The translations under genes were made by a program, and so were the position numbers. From positions 231,984 to 295,983 of the forward strand of contig CAJJBF010000009.1 of the NCBI GenBank assembly GCA_905182375.1: 64,000 nucleotides of DNA, read 5' to 3'. The notes below the pieces were generated by a model. It was not told the DNA's origin and did no database searches. It saw only the letters and a list, made by a program, of their open reading frames with translations. The stretch's first letter is position 1. Every line of letters starts with the position of its first letter. This DNA is from Flammeovirgaceae bacterium UBA4465. GTDB lineage: Bacteria > Bacteroidota > Bacteroidia > Cytophagales > Cyclobacteriaceae. Below, one piece after another: positions 48,537 through 58,860 of this stretch.

Positions 48537-49283
48537 ATGAAAGCATTAGAAGGAAAAATAGCATTGATTACCGGTGCTTCAAAAGGAATAGGAAGGGCCA
48601 TCGCCCATACATTTGCTGCACAAGGGGCACATGTAGCTTTTACCTACTTGTCCAGTGTGGTGCAAGGGGAAAGCTTAGTTGCAGAATTAAAAGCCAAAGG
48701 TGTAGATGCCAAAGGCTATAGATCAGATGCCTCCAACTATGAGGCTGCCCAAGAATTAATTGCTGATGTGGTCCGCGATTTTGGAAAGTTAGATATCTTG
48801 ATCAATAATGCAGGAATCACCCGAGACAACCTATTGATGAGAATGTCCGAATCACAATGGGACGAAATCATGGAAATTAATTTAAAATCCTGTTTTAATA
48901 CTGTAAAGGCAGCCTTTAGGCCCCTCATGAAACAAAGAAGTGGATCAATCATCAATATGTCTTCAATCGTCGGTATTAAAGGAAATATGGGTCAGGCAAA
49001 TTATGCCGCTTCAAAGGCGGGCATCATAGGTTTTTCAAAATCTGTCGCCCTTGAGTTGGGTTCTCGAGGCATTCGCTGTAATGTAGTTGCTCCAGGGTTT
49101 ATTGAGACAGAAATGACCGCAGGATTAGATGAAAAAGTAGTCCAAACTTGGCGTGATGCCATTCCATTAAAACGTGGAGGAAGTCCAGAGGATGTCGCAA
49201 ATGCTTGTGTCTTTCTCGCCTCGGATTCCTCAACTTATATTACGGGACAAGTATTGCAAGTAAATGGTGGATTACTTACTTGA
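48537..49283 (+). CDS. fabG: 3-oxoacyl-[acyl-carrier-protein] reductase
   Basis: FabG reduces 3-oxoacyl-ACP in the fatty acid elongation cycle. The 248-residue SDR begins LITGASKGIGRAIAHTFAAQ, has INNAGITRDNLLMRM (the FabG-typical extension of the NNAG motif), catalytic Ser in NMSSIVGIKGNMGQANYAASK with Tyr and Lys, and ends YITGQVLQVNGGLLT. NITRDNLLMRM strongly favours FabG over other SDRs. It is followed 54 bases later by the VWA-like gene, with no evident functional link. Confidence 0.93.
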   Translation: MKALEGKIALITGASKGIGRAIAHTFAAQGAHVAFTYLSSVVQGESLVAELKAKGVDAKGYRSDASNYEAAQELIADVVRDFGKLDILINNAGITRDNLLMRMSESQWDEIMEINLKSCFNTVKAAFRPLMKQRSGSIINMSSIVGIKGNMGQANYAASKAGIIGFSKSVALELGSRGIRCNVVAPGFIETEMTAGLDEKVVQTWRDAIPLKRGGSPEDVANACVFLASDSSTYITGQVLQVNGGLLT

Positions 49284-49337
49284 GTAATTCCCTTTTATTA
49301 TATCCACCCTACTTCCTTATCAGCAGGTTTTAAGTTT

Positions 49338-51377
49338 ATGAGAGATCCTTCGTTTGTATTTTTAGCCAATGCATGGTGGCTCTTACCCGCAACAATACTC
49401 ATTGCGGGCATTACTTATTTGATGTATGCGAAGAAAAACCCATGGGCAACTTATGTCTCTAGACTCCTCGGGGCGCTGCGCATTATAGCCACAGTAATAA
49501 TTTTTTTAATTTTATTAAATCCTTTGATCAACCACCTGACCCAGGTCATCGAAAAACCCATCATCGCCTTAGTTGTGGATCATTCACTATCTATGATGCA
49601 GCATGAAGACTCCATAAATATGAATCAATTGCTTGTGGAAATAGATGAAAAAATAAGTGGCCTTAATTTTGAGCCGTGGGTATTTAATTTAGAGGCGCGT
49701 ACCGAGATCCCCATACGCTTTGATGCGTCGTCTACTAATTTAAACCAAGCACTTAATGTAGGTTTTGAAAGCTTAGAGACACGAAACCTCGCGGCCGTAC
49801 TGTTGATCTCAGATGGTTTGTACAATCAGGGACTCTCTCCTTCTTACAGACAATCTTTGATTCCCATTCATAGCCTAGGACTGGGCGATACCACAACCAG
49901 AAAAGACATTGCGATCAAAGAGGTACGCAGTAATCAAGTCGTCTACCAAGGGAATCGATTTCCCATCGAAGTATATATCGACGCCACAGGTTACACTGGT
50001 ATAAAAAAGACCGTCATTTTATCTGATGATGATGGAATCATCAGTAAACAAAATCTCGTTCTATCCTCACAAATGAAGGTTACTTTTGAAATGGATGCCG
50101 ATAAATTTGGCCTTCAGCATTTACGCATAAAGATACTTCCAGAAGCCGACGAAATAAATACGGTAAATAATGAAAAAGATCTTTTTATTGAGATCGTCGA
50201 AGGAAAAGAGAAAATACTATTGGTAGCATCCGCTCCCCATCCCGATATCAGGGCCATTCGGATGGCTCTCGCCGAGAGTGAAAACTACCAAACTCAAATA
50301 TATATCCCAGGGTTAACAAAAACACTTCCCCGTGATACCTTCGATGTCATCATTCATCATCAAGCTTTTTCTGACAATTTTCCTACACTTAATTATTCTG
50401 GTAGTCCGACCTTTTTATATATCCTCGATAAAAGATCTAACCTAAATCGGCTCTATTCCAAAACAAATATCACTATTGAACAATCAGGAAATCAACAAGA
50501 CATTATTAAGCCCGTTTATAACCCTAACTTCACAAAATTTGAACTCGATCGATCCTATGTGGATAAGTTTAATGATTATCCAACCCTGAAGGTGCCTTAT
50601 GGATCTTATGACTTGGGTACTCATGAAATTTTGCTTCAGCAAAGGGTGGGTAATCTCACCATAGACAAGCCTGTTTTATCTTTTTTTGATAATGGCAGCT
50701 CAAAATATGGTGTTTTTTATGGAACGGGCATCTGGAATTGGCGATTACAAGAACTCGCCATGTCAAATAATGCTTCACTTTTTGATCAAATCATTCTTAA
50801 ATCCATTCAATACCTCAGTGTACAATCAGATAAACGCAAATTCATATTTAAACCTATTACGCCCTTTTTTCAAAGTGGTGATCTTATTCAATTTACCTCG
50901 GAGTCCTACAACGACATCTATGAACCTATAGCAGGCAATCGTATAACGCTGAAGGTGTTTCAGGGAAAGGATAGATCGGAAAGTATCTTTAATTTTATAG
51001 GTAGCGATGCTAATAAAACCTTGAGTATTGGTACACTTGGCAAAGGAATCTATTTTTATGAAGCCCTCTCGGTATCTAATGGTAAAAATTTATCCTCAAA
51101 AGGACAATTCATTATTAAAGATGCCCAATTGGAGCGCGCTACATTTACAGCTAATCATGACCTTCTCAAAGATCTAGCTGACCATACAGGGGGACGATTT
51201 TATAAAAAAAATGAGCTTGATTCACTAATCAGAGATCTTCAAGATTCACAGGCAAAAAGCATACTTCACAGCATTCAAGACTTCACCAAACTGATTGATC
51301 TCAAGTGGCTTTTATTCGTAATTATAATCTTTTTCAGCCTTGAATGGTTTTTTAGAAAATATCTAGGCAGTTATTGA
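49338..51377 (+). CDS. Membrane protein with VWA-like domain
   Basis: The 679-residue protein has two N-terminal membrane segments (about 10-28 and 44-66) and one near the C-terminus (LKWLLFVIIIFFSLEWFFRK). The N-terminal third resembles a von Willebrand A domain: IALVVDHSLSMMQ carries a MIDAS-like D-x-S-x-S pattern and LLISDGLYNQG the later Asp. The middle part is a beta-rich extracytoplasmic region. Such proteins occur singly across Bacteroidota, related in layout to the BatA/BatB and YfbK groups. Ligands are unknown. It is convergent with clpC. Confidence 0.78.
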   Translation: MRDPSFVFLANAWWLLPATILIAGITYLMYAKKNPWATYVSRLLGALRIIATVIIFLILLNPLINHLTQVIEKPIIALVVDHSLSMMQHEDSINMNQLLVEIDEKISGLNFEPWVFNLEARTEIPIRFDASSTNLNQALNVGFESLETRNLAAVLLISDGLYNQGLSPSYRQSLIPIHSLGLGDTTTRKDIAIKEVRSNQVVYQGNRFPIEVYIDATGYTGIKKTVILSDDDGIISKQNLVLSSQMKVTFEMDADKFGLQHLRIKILPEADEINTVNNEKDLFIEIVEGKEKILLVASAPHPDIRAIRMALAESENYQTQIYIPGLTKTLPRDTFDVIIHHQAFSDNFPTLNYSGSPTFLYILDKRSNLNRLYSKTNITIEQSGNQQDIIKPVYNPNFTKFELDRSYVDKFNDYPTLKVPYGSYDLGTHEILLQQRVGNLTIDKPVLSFFDNGSSKYGVFYGTGIWNWRLQELAMSNNASLFDQIILKSIQYLSVQSDKRKFIFKPITPFFQSGDLIQFTSESYNDIYEPIAGNRITLKVFQGKDRSESIFNFIGSDANKTLSIGTLGKGIYFYEALSVSNGKNLSSKGQFIIKDAQLERATFTANHDLLKDLADHTGGRFYKKNELDSLIRDLQDSQAKSILHSIQDFTKLIDLKWLLFVIIIFFSLEWFFRKYLGSY

Positions 51378-51401
51378 ACTACCTAAATATTCAGCACTTT
51401 T

Positions 51402-53948
51402 CTATTGTTCTTTATTTTCTTTAGTTTTCTTTTTCTTAAGCTTGAAAGAAAGCTCCTCAGACTTTTTGTCCCAACTGGCTTGAATGACGTCTCCCTCGCT
51501 GATCTCTCCTTTTAAGATCTCTTCTGCTACTGGATCCTCAAGGTATTTTTGAATCGCTCTATTGAGCGGACGCGCACCAAATTGAGGATCATAACCTTTG
51601 TCAGATAAGAAATCCTTGGCACTCTCGGTTAACGTAACTTGATAACCCAAATCACTTATTCTTTTAAATAACTTACCCAAAGAAATATCTATTATTTTAT
51701 GAATGTGCTCCTTTTCAAGTGAGTTAAAAATAATGACATCATCGAGCCTATTTAAAAATTCAGGACTGAAGGTCTTTTTCAAGGCATTTTGAATAGTGGA
51801 CTTGATCACTTCAGCTTTATTGTCTTTTCTAGATTGCGTCGCAAAACCTATCCCTGCACCAAAATCTTTGAGGTCTCTGACTCCAATATTAGAAGTCATG
51901 ATCACAATCGTATTGCGGAAATCTACTTTTCTGCCCAGTCCATCTGTAAGCACACCATCATCTAATACCTGCAACAGAATATTAAATACATCCGGGTGTG
52001 CTTTTTCTATTTCATCCAAAAGAACAACTGAATAAGGTTTCCGTCGTACTTTTTCAGTCAATTGTCCTCCCTCTTCGTATCCGACATATCCCGGAGGTGC
52101 CCCAACCAACCTGCTTACAGAAAATTTCTCCATGTATTCACTCATGTCGATCCGTACCAATGAATCCTCTTTATCAAAGAGATACTTAGACAAGACTTTA
52201 GCCATTTCAGTCTTACCTACTCCAGTGGGTCCAAGAAAGACAAAAGAACCAATCGGTTTTTTTGGATCTTTAAGACCCACCCGTGTTCTTTGAATCGCTT
52301 TGGTCAGTTTGGTAACTGCTTCATCCTGACCAATCACACTTTCACCAAGTTCTTCGTTCATGTTACGAAGCTTTTCTCCTTCTTTTTGGGCTACTCTATT
52401 CGTCGGAATTCCCGTCATCATACCGATGACTTCAGCCACACTTTCTTCATTGACCTGATAACGTTTGCTTTTAGATTCTTTTTCCCATTGGTCTTTTTCA
52501 ATCTTGAGCTCGGCCAATAACTTTTTCTCTTTATCTCTTAACTGAGCCGCCTCTTCATATTTTTGGCTTTTGACTACGTTATTTTTATCTTCCTTGACCG
52601 CTTCTATTTGCGTCTCTAGGGAAACGATGGTTTCAGGAACATTGATGTTGTTAATGTGTACGCGCGCACCCGTTTCATCAAGCACATCAATCGCTTTGTC
52701 AGGTAAAAAACGATCGCTTATGTATCGATCTGACAAGGTCACACAGGCCTTAATTGCCTCTTCGCTGTAGGTCACATTATGATGCTCCTCGTATTTACTT
52801 TTGATATTTTCTAAAATTTGTATGGTTTCATCAGGCGTCGTCGCATCCACCATTACCATCTGGAATCTTCTTGCTAAAGCTCCATCTTTTTCGATATATT
52901 GACGGTATTCGTCTAAAGTAGTTGCACCTACACATTGAATCTCTCCACGTGCTAGGGCCGGTTTGAACATATTGGAGGCATCTAATGATCCCGAAGCCCC
53001 TCCCGCTCCTACAATGGTATGTAACTCATCAATGAATATGATCACGTCTGGAGATTTCTCTATTTCAGTCATGACAGCTTTCATTCTTTCCTCGAACTGT
53101 CCTCTATACTTTGTGCCAGCGACCAATGAAGCCAGATCGAGAGTAACGACTCGCTTTCCAAATAATACTCGAGATACTTTTTTCTGAACGATTCTCAAGG
53201 CTAAGCCCTCAGCTATGGCGGTTTTACCAACACCTGGCTCCCCTATTAATATGGGATTGTTTTTCTTTCTACGACTGAGAATTTGAGCCACGCGTTCGAT
53301 TTCCTTCTCTCGACCTACTATGGGATCCATTTTGTCTTCTTCAGCCAATTTTGTTAAATCTCTTCCGAAATTGTCTAATACTGGGGTCTTGGTTTTTTCA
53401 CCCCCCTTAGCCGAAGATTCTCCCCTTCCGCTTCCTGGAGTAGCACCCGCTCCGAACATTTTCCCTCCATCATCGTCGGGATCATCGGTATCCGATTCAG
53501 CCATGGGATTCTCAGTTTGATATTCTAGCATTTCTTTAACCACATCGTAGCCTACCTCAAACTTATCCAGAATCTGTGTAGCTAGATTATCCTCATCTCT
53601 CAGAATTGAGAGTAATAAATGTTCCGTTCCAATCAGATGACTTTTAAAAATTTTAGCCTCCAAATAAGTGATTTTTAACACCTTCTCTGATTGACGTGTC
53701 AATGGAATATTTGCTAAGTTTTTGACATTGCTTGTGGTCGTTCCTTTGGTCGCTTGCTCAACCGAGTTTCTTAACTCGTCTAAGGAAACACCTAATTTCT
53801 TGAGTAAACCTATGGCGACTCCTTCTCCCTCACGAATCATACCCAGCAGTAGATGCTCTGTCCCAATATAATCATGACCTAGTCTAAGGGCCTCTTCTCT
53901 ACTCAATGAAATAACTTCTTTTACTCTATTTGAAAACTTAGCTTCCAT
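51402..53948 (-). CDS. clpC: ATP-dependent Clp protease ATP-binding subunit ClpC
   Basis: The 848-residue AAA+ unfoldase starts with two Clp_N repeats ([19 protein letters not shown] and [18 protein letters not shown]). D1 has Walker [16 protein letters not shown], a UVR coiled motif ([15 protein letters not shown]) occupies the middle, and D2 has [12 protein letters not shown] followed by the terminal domain. The UVR motif and absence of the long ClpB middle domain separate it from ClpB. With ClpP it degrades damaged proteins. It is a monocistronic minus-strand gene, convergent with the VWA-like gene. Confidence 0.95.
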   Translation of the reverse strand: MEAKFSNRVKEVISLSREEALRLGHDYIGTEHLLLGMIREGEGVAIGLLKKLGVSLDELRNSVEQATKGTTTSNVKNLANIPLTRQSEKVLKITYLEAKIFKSHLIGTEHLLLSILRDEDNLATQILDKFEVGYDVVKEMLEYQTENPMAESDTDDPDDDGGKMFGAGATPGSGRGESSAKGGEKTKTPVLDNFGRDLTKLAEEDKMDPIVGREKEIERVAQILSRRKKNNPILIGEPGVGKTAIAEGLALRIVQKKVSRVLFGKRVVTLDLASLVAGTKYRGQFEERMKAVMTEIEKSPDVIIFIDELHTIVGAGGASGSLDASNMFKPALARGEIQCVGATTLDEYRQYIEKDGALARRFQMVMVDATTPDETIQILENIKSKYEEHHNVTYSEEAIKACVTLSDRYISDRFLPDKAIDVLDETGARVHINNINVPETIVSLETQIEAVKEDKNNVVKSQKYEEAAQLRDKEKKLLAELKIEKDQWEKESKSKRYQVNEESVAEVIGMMTGIPTNRVAQKEGEKLRNMNEELGESVIGQDEAVTKLTKAIQRTRVGLKDPKKPIGSFVFLGPTGVGKTEMAKVLSKYLFDKEDSLVRIDMSEYMEKFSVSRLVGAPPGYVGYEEGGQLTEKVRRKPYSVVLLDEIEKAHPDVFNILLQVLDDGVLTDGLGRKVDFRNTIVIMTSNIGVRDLKDFGAGIGFATQSRKDNKAEVIKSTIQNALKKTFSPEFLNRLDDVIIFNSLEKEHIHKIIDISLGKLFKRISDLGYQVTLTESAKDFLSDKGYDPQFGARPLNRAIQKYLEDPVAEEILKGEISEGDVIQASWDKKSEELSFKLKKKKTKENKEQ

Positions 53949-54056
53949 AATCGACTTTTTTTGCGAATCTCTATGATTGTAAAAATAAACTCAAATTTGC
54001 TTTAAACCGAGCGTATTCTATTTTTAAACAAATATTTATCGGTATAATTCCAACTT

Positions 54057-54686
54057 TTAGTCATTTTTAGACTGTTGTAAAATATTTAAGCCATTGAGGC
54101 CTTCACACATTAACAAATCTATGATAGAAAGATTGTTTGCAAAATTACTGCCAAAGTTTTGAATATAGGATATAGGCCTATAAAAGCTCCTTGATTCCGT
54201 AGACTTTTTGGCAGAAATTATATTTCTGAGGTCCAAAACATCATTTTGAACCTCCTGCTCATAAATAATAGTGAAATTAAATGACCTGTCAATTTCTAAG
54301 ATATCAAGACAAACTGTCATCATTGACATTGACAAGTCCAAAAGATACTCCGGCTTTGAGACCCAAATTTGATCAAACAAATCATAGAAATAATCAAAAA
54401 AAGGAGCCTTTCCATAGGCCGCCTGAACTGCCTTTCGGTGATCTTTTACCCAATTTTGATGATAATCAATGGTGACATCACGAAAAATTGTTTTCTTATG
54501 ATAATGTACTGGAACCGTTAACATTTGAATTCCATTTGGGCCCATAATATAACATCGATTGCGATAGGTCTGTTTCATAAAAGAGTCACTAACTTCTAAA
54601 GTGACTCTTTTTGAATTAATCAGTCTGGTGAAGAATTCTAAGTTTGCCAGATAATGCAGTTCAATACATAAAGCAGATCTTCTCAT
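54057..54686 (-). CDS. WbqC family protein
   Basis: The 209-residue protein shows the WbqC-like features: ALCIELHYLANLEFFTRLIN at the start, the conserved YRNRCYIMGPNGIQMLTVPV, then HQNWVKDHRKAVQAAYGKAP and FFDYFYDLF. The family is found near O-antigen genes in Proteobacteria, where a sugar-related role is suspected. In Bacteroidota it is widespread outside such loci and has no proven activity. It lies two bases after the Sua5-like gene and is probably in the same transcript. Confidence 0.85.
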   Translation of the reverse strand: MRRSALCIELHYLANLEFFTRLINSKRVTLEVSDSFMKQTYRNRCYIMGPNGIQMLTVPVHYHKKTIFRDVTIDYHQNWVKDHRKAVQAAYGKAPFFDYFYDLFDQIWVSKPEYLLDLSMSMMTVCLDILEIDRSFNFTIIYEQEVQNDVLDLRNIISAKKSTESRSFYRPISYIQNFGSNFANNLSIIDLLMCEGLNGLNILQQSKND

Positions 54687-54688
54687 GC

Positions 54689-55318
54689 TCAGAGAAATTT
54701 ATTTATCTCACCCTTCCCCTCCCTAATTATTTCTAGCTCCTCTCCTGAATAATCTATGATAGTACTGGCTTGATTGTCGCCATAGCCCCCATCAATAATT
54801 AAGTCCACCTGATTTTTGTATTGCTCATAAATCAATTCGGGATCTGTGGCATATTCTAATATTTTATCATCGTCATGCAATGAAGTAGTGACGATGGGAT
54901 TCCCTAGCTCTTGAACTATCTCTCTCGGAATACGATTATTAGGAATTCTTATTCCCACTTTCTTCTTTTTTACTTTCAAAATTTTGGGTACTTTACTCGA
55001 TGCATTTAAAATGAAGGTGTAGGGCCCTGGCAATATTTTTTTCATCAATTTGAACACAGGAGTGGAAACATTTTTTGCATAAACAGATAAATGACTTAAA
55101 TCAAAACAAACAAAAGCCAAATCCATCTTTTTATCATTTATGTTTTTGATTCTTCTGACCTTATCAACTGCTTTTTGATTAAAAATATCACATCCTAAAC
55201 CGTAAATAGTATCCGAAGGATATATGATTAATCCCCCGCTGCGGAGTACATTTACAATCTGAGTAATCTTTCGGGGATCAGGGTTTTCTTCATAAAGACG
55301 AATGAATGATGCAGCCAT
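54689..55318 (-). CDS. Sua5/YciO/YrdC/TsaC family protein (threonylcarbamoyl-AMP synthase-like)
   Basis: The 209-residue protein opens with the YrdC-fold motif LRSGGLIIYPSDTIYGLGCD and continues with KKMDLAFVCFDLSHLSVYAK and LPGPYTFILNAS, where the conserved Lys-Arg site for ATP and threonine lies. The C-terminus ASTIIDYSGEELEIIREGKG is typical of the YciO subgroup. Members make threonylcarbamoyl-adenylate for t6A37 in tRNA. YciO copies may have another or weaker activity. No C-terminal Sua5 domain is fused. Confidence 0.85.
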   Translation of the reverse strand: MAASFIRLYEENPDPRKITQIVNVLRSGGLIIYPSDTIYGLGCDIFNQKAVDKVRRIKNINDKKMDLAFVCFDLSHLSVYAKNVSTPVFKLMKKILPGPYTFILNASSKVPKILKVKKKKVGIRIPNNRIPREIVQELGNPIVTTSLHDDDKILEYATDPELIYEQYKNQVDLIIDGGYGDNQASTIIDYSGEELEIIREGKGEINKFL

Positions 55319-55388
55319 TTGGCTGTAATTATAACCGTTTCAATTTAAAAATGAGCAATAATGTTTTCTATCACTACTTTTGCCAACT

Positions 55389-56423
55389 ATGAAAAATAAA
55401 AATTTCCTTGCCGTTGGGTTGATAATTGGAAGTATGCTTGTTTCTTCTTTCAGTTTTTATTTTTGGCAAGTCGTTTATACCCCAAATATTTTGATAGATA
55501 AAGAGGACCTTGTTTTTAATATTCCCACGGGAGCTAATTTTAAATATGTCCAAAACTCATTGTATGATCTAGGTATTGTCAATGACTTGGTATCTTTTAG
55601 TTTTTTGTCAAAATTGAAGCGTTACGATCAATCTATCAAACCTGGATCTTATCTGCTTCAAGCGGATATGTCCAATAGAGATGCGATAAATATGCTCCGA
55701 TCTGGGGATCAAGTTCCGATCAAATTAACCTATTCAAATGCCCGAAGTCTAGAGGTTCTCGCAGCAAAAATCGCATCCTACTTAGAATTTGATTCGGCAA
55801 CTATGATATCAAACCTGTCAAATAGTGATGTGGCATCATCTTATGGATTCACCAAAGAAACTTTTATGTGTATGTTTCTGCCCAATACGTATGAGGTATA
55901 CATTACCGACCAACCGATTGTGGTTCTCGACCGGATTTATTCAGCCTACAAAATATTTTGGAATCCAGAGCGCATGGCCAAGGCCGAGGCGCTAAATCTA
56001 ACCCCAGAAGAAGTCATTGTCTTGGCTTCAATTGTTGATGCGGAAACTAATCAAATGGATGAAGCCCCCACGGTAGCCGGCGTTTATATCAATCGACTCA
56101 ATAAAAATATTAAATTGCAGGCAGATCCAACCTTGATTTTTGCCATGGGAGACTACACTATCAAAAGGGTGCTTTATGAACACATGCAGGTAGATTCTCC
56201 CTACAATACCTACAAATATGCAGGATTACCTCCAGGGCCAATAAACCTCCCTTCGATTGCAGCCATTGAAGCCGTATTAAATTATGCAAAGAGTGACTAT
56301 TTATACTTTTGTGCAAATCCAGACTTTACAGGAAATCATATATTTGCCCGAACCTTATCACAACATAATAAAAATGCCCGATTGCTGCATCTAGCACTGA
56401 ATAAGAAAAAAATTTATAAATAA
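55389..56423 (+). CDS. mltG: Endolytic transglycosylase MltG
   Basis: MltG is an inner-membrane lytic transglycosylase that terminates nascent peptidoglycan strands. From ATG 55389 the 344-residue protein has one N-terminal membrane segment, a LysM-like subdomain (IPTGANFKYVQNSLYDLGIV), and the YceG catalytic core with Glu in LASIVDAETNQMDEAP, then NRLNKNIKLQADPTLIFAMG. The GLPPGPINLPSIAAIEAVLN end signature is intact. Note that the usual catalytic context is ExE/T: here Asp-Ala-Glu-Thr holds the key Glu. A TTG at 55380 could add three residues. The stop overlaps the next start as TAATG. Confidence 0.9.
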   Translation: MKNKNFLAVGLIIGSMLVSSFSFYFWQVVYTPNILIDKEDLVFNIPTGANFKYVQNSLYDLGIVNDLVSFSFLSKLKRYDQSIKPGSYLLQADMSNRDAINMLRSGDQVPIKLTYSNARSLEVLAAKIASYLEFDSATMISNLSNSDVASSYGFTKETFMCMFLPNTYEVYITDQPIVVLDRIYSAYKIFWNPERMAKAEALNLTPEEVIVLASIVDAETNQMDEAPTVAGVYINRLNKNIKLQADPTLIFAMGDYTIKRVLYEHMQVDSPYNTYKYAGLPPGPINLPSIAAIEAVLNYAKSDYLYFCANPDFTGNHIFARTLSQHNKNARLLHLALNKKKIYK

Positions 56424-56833
56424 TGTTTCAACACGAAGTAAAGCTCAGAGTAAGATACGCCGATACAGACCAAATGGGTTTTGTTTATTATGGCAATTAT
56501 GCTGCTTTTTACGAAGTTGCACGGGTAGAATCTTTCAGAAACTTAGGCTTTTCTTATAAAAATTTGGAAAGCAGTGGTGTGGGGATGCCCGTCCTGCATA
56601 TGCAATCCTCGTATCATGCGCCCGCCAGATATGATGACTTACTAAAAATCATCATTAAAATTCCTGAAATGCCCCGCGCACGCATTCGTTATGAATATGA
56701 AATTTATAATGAAGAAGCACAACTACTTAATACTGGAGAAACTACATTGGCCTTTATTAACATGTCCAATGGACGGCCCGTGAAGATGCCTGAAAATCTC
56801 AAAGCATTGATCAGCACTTACTTCAAAAACTGA
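56423..56833 (+). CDS. Acyl-CoA thioesterase, YbgC/4-hydroxybenzoyl-CoA thioesterase type
   Basis: The 136-residue hot-dog fold protein has the family motif YADTDQMGFVYYGNYAAFYE, in which Asp of the first segment is the catalytic residue, then AREVARVESFRN-type helix (here VARVESFRNLG) and the central beta sheet. YbgC-type enzymes cleave short or phospholipid-linked acyl-CoA, often next to tol-pal genes, which are not here. It overlaps mltG by one base, so the two are translated together. Substrate is unknown. Confidence 0.88.
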   Translation: MFQHEVKLRVRYADTDQMGFVYYGNYAAFYEVARVESFRNLGFSYKNLESSGVGMPVLHMQSSYHAPARYDDLLKIIIKIPEMPRARIRYEYEIYNEEAQLLNTGETTLAFINMSNGRPVKMPENLKALISTYFKN

Positions 56834-58858
56834 TCATACTTTTTCTTCTTTGACCATACGGTCTATCTCAAGCATTTCGTCCCTCAATTTAGCCGCTTCC
56901 ACAAAATCCAAGTCCTGCGCAGCTTGTTCCATTTTCTTTCGGGTCTCAAGGCCAAATTTCTTAAGTTGATTCAAATCCATATACGCCACTACAGGATCAG
57001 CAGCTAGGGGAGAAACTATGTCATTTTGATAAGATTTAGGACCTTTCTTGCTGTCTGCAGCCGAAGTCTGACTCATGATCGCCTCTCTATCTTTTAATAT
57101 CGTTTGAGGTGTGATGTTATGCTTGTCATTAAATGCTTTCTGAATGACCCTTCGTCGCGCGGTTTCATCTATCGCTCGTTGCATAGATCCAGTCATCTTA
57201 TCGCCATACATGATGACCAGGCCATGGTCGTTTCGCGCGGCACGACCGATCGTTTGAATCAATGATCTTTCATTTCTTAGAAAACCTTCTTTATCAGCAT
57301 CCATAATGGCTACCAAAGAAACTTCGGGGAGATCCAATCCTTCTCTGAGTAAATTCACCCCCACCAAAACATCAAAAATTCCTAGGCGCAATTCTCTTAG
57401 TATTTCAACACGATCTAGGGTGGCCACCTCACTGTGAATGTATTTGGTCTTTACTCCCATTTGAGATAAGTATTTGGAGAGTTCCTCTGCCATACGCTTA
57501 GTAATAGTGGTCACTAAAACGCGATCTCCCATTTGTATACGCTTTGAAATTTCTTCCATCAAATCGTCCACTTGATGTTGGGTAGGTCTTACCTCAATCA
57601 CCGGATCCAATAATCCCGTGGGCCTGATTAATTGCTCCACCACTACCCCATCGGATGCGAGCAACTCGTAGTCAGAGGGTGTGGCACTGACATAAATAGT
57701 TTGGCCTATGAGGCCTTCGAATTCAGCAAAGGTCAAAGGCCGATTATCTAGTGCGGAAGGTAGCCTAAACCCATAATCGACTAAGTTGGCTTTGCGACTT
57801 CTGTCACCCCCCCACATGGCACGTACTTGGGGGATGGATGCGTGACTCTCATCGATGAACATTAAAAAATCATCAGGAAAATAATCAATTAAACAAAAAG
57901 GTCTTGATCCTGGCTTTCTTCGGTCAAAATACCTAGAATAATTTTCTACTCCAGAACAATAGCCAATCTCTCTGATCATCTCAAGATCAAATTCCGTCCG
58001 CTCCTTGATTCTTTTGGCCTCTAAAAAACGCCGGTCATCTTCAAAGAACTGTACCTGCTCAACCATGTCATCTTGTATTTCCTTGATGGCCTGTTTGAGA
58101 TGATCCTTACCCGTTACAAAAAGATTCGCTGGAAATATGGCAATCAATTTTTCATCTGAAATCTTGGTCCCGGACAGGGGATCAATTCTTTGAATCGATT
58201 CTACCTCTTCTCCCCAAAAAATGAATCGATAAGCAAAGTCAGCATAGGCCACAAATACATCTACGGTATCTCCTTTCACCCTGAAAGTACCTCGCTTAAA
58301 TTCTGTTTCTGTTCTGCTGTAGAGTATGTCGACCAATTTCAGCAAAAAGACATTGCGCGGAATTTCATCCCCTTGTTGGATATGTATGACATGTTTGCCG
58401 AATTCCTCAGGATTACCTATCCCATAAATACACGAAACAGAGGCGATGACAATGACATCTCTCCGACCTGACAATAAAGCTGATGAGGCACTCAACCTTA
58501 ATTTTTCTATCTCATCATTAATAGATAAATCTTTTTCTATGTACACATTTGTCGTGGGTATGTACGCCTCCGGTTGGTAGTAGTCGTAATAAGAAATAAA
58601 ATACTCTACTGCGTTTTCTGGAAAGAAACTCTTGAACTCACCATACAGCTGAGCCGCTAAAGTTTTATTGTGGCAGAGGATCAAACTGGGTCGTCCGGTT
58701 TGCGCGATGACATTGGCCATCGTAAATGTTTTACCTGACCCCGTTACCCCCAAAAGTGTTTGATTTGATTCTTGAGACTCCACGCCTTGAACCAGTTTTT
58801 TTATGGCCAGAGGTTGGTCTCCTTTGGGTTCAAAATTGGAGATTAGTTTGAATTCCAT
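56834..58858 (-). CDS. uvrB: Excinuclease ABC subunit B
   Basis: UvrB is the damage-verifying helicase of nucleotide excision repair. The 674-residue protein has Walker A GVTGSGKTFTMANVI, the damage-probing beta-hairpin YYDYYQPEAYIPTTNVYIEK, helicase motifs with FIDESHASIPQ (DEAD-like) and LREGLDLPEVSLV. The C-terminal UVR motif, FVEAAKLRDEM, recruits UvrC. Length is typical. It is the last gene of a long minus-strand operon, two bases after aroE. No SOS-box sequence can be recognised with confidence. Confidence 0.97.
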   Translation of the reverse strand: MEFKLISNFEPKGDQPLAIKKLVQGVESQESNQTLLGVTGSGKTFTMANVIAQTGRPSLILCHNKTLAAQLYGEFKSFFPENAVEYFISYYDYYQPEAYIPTTNVYIEKDLSINDEIEKLRLSASSALLSGRRDVIVIASVSCIYGIGNPEEFGKHVIHIQQGDEIPRNVFLLKLVDILYSRTETEFKRGTFRVKGDTVDVFVAYADFAYRFIFWGEEVESIQRIDPLSGTKISDEKLIAIFPANLFVTGKDHLKQAIKEIQDDMVEQVQFFEDDRRFLEAKRIKERTEFDLEMIREIGYCSGVENYSRYFDRRKPGSRPFCLIDYFPDDFLMFIDESHASIPQVRAMWGGDRSRKANLVDYGFRLPSALDNRPLTFAEFEGLIGQTIYVSATPSDYELLASDGVVVEQLIRPTGLLDPVIEVRPTQHQVDDLMEEISKRIQMGDRVLVTTITKRMAEELSKYLSQMGVKTKYIHSEVATLDRVEILRELRLGIFDVLVGVNLLREGLDLPEVSLVAIMDADKEGFLRNERSLIQTIGRAARNDHGLVIMYGDKMTGSMQRAIDETARRRVIQKAFNDKHNITPQTILKDREAIMSQTSAADSKKGPKSYQNDIVSPLAADPVVAYMDLNQLKKFGLETRKKMEQAAQDLDFVEAAKLRDEMLEIDRMVKEEKV

Positions 58859-58860
58859 TG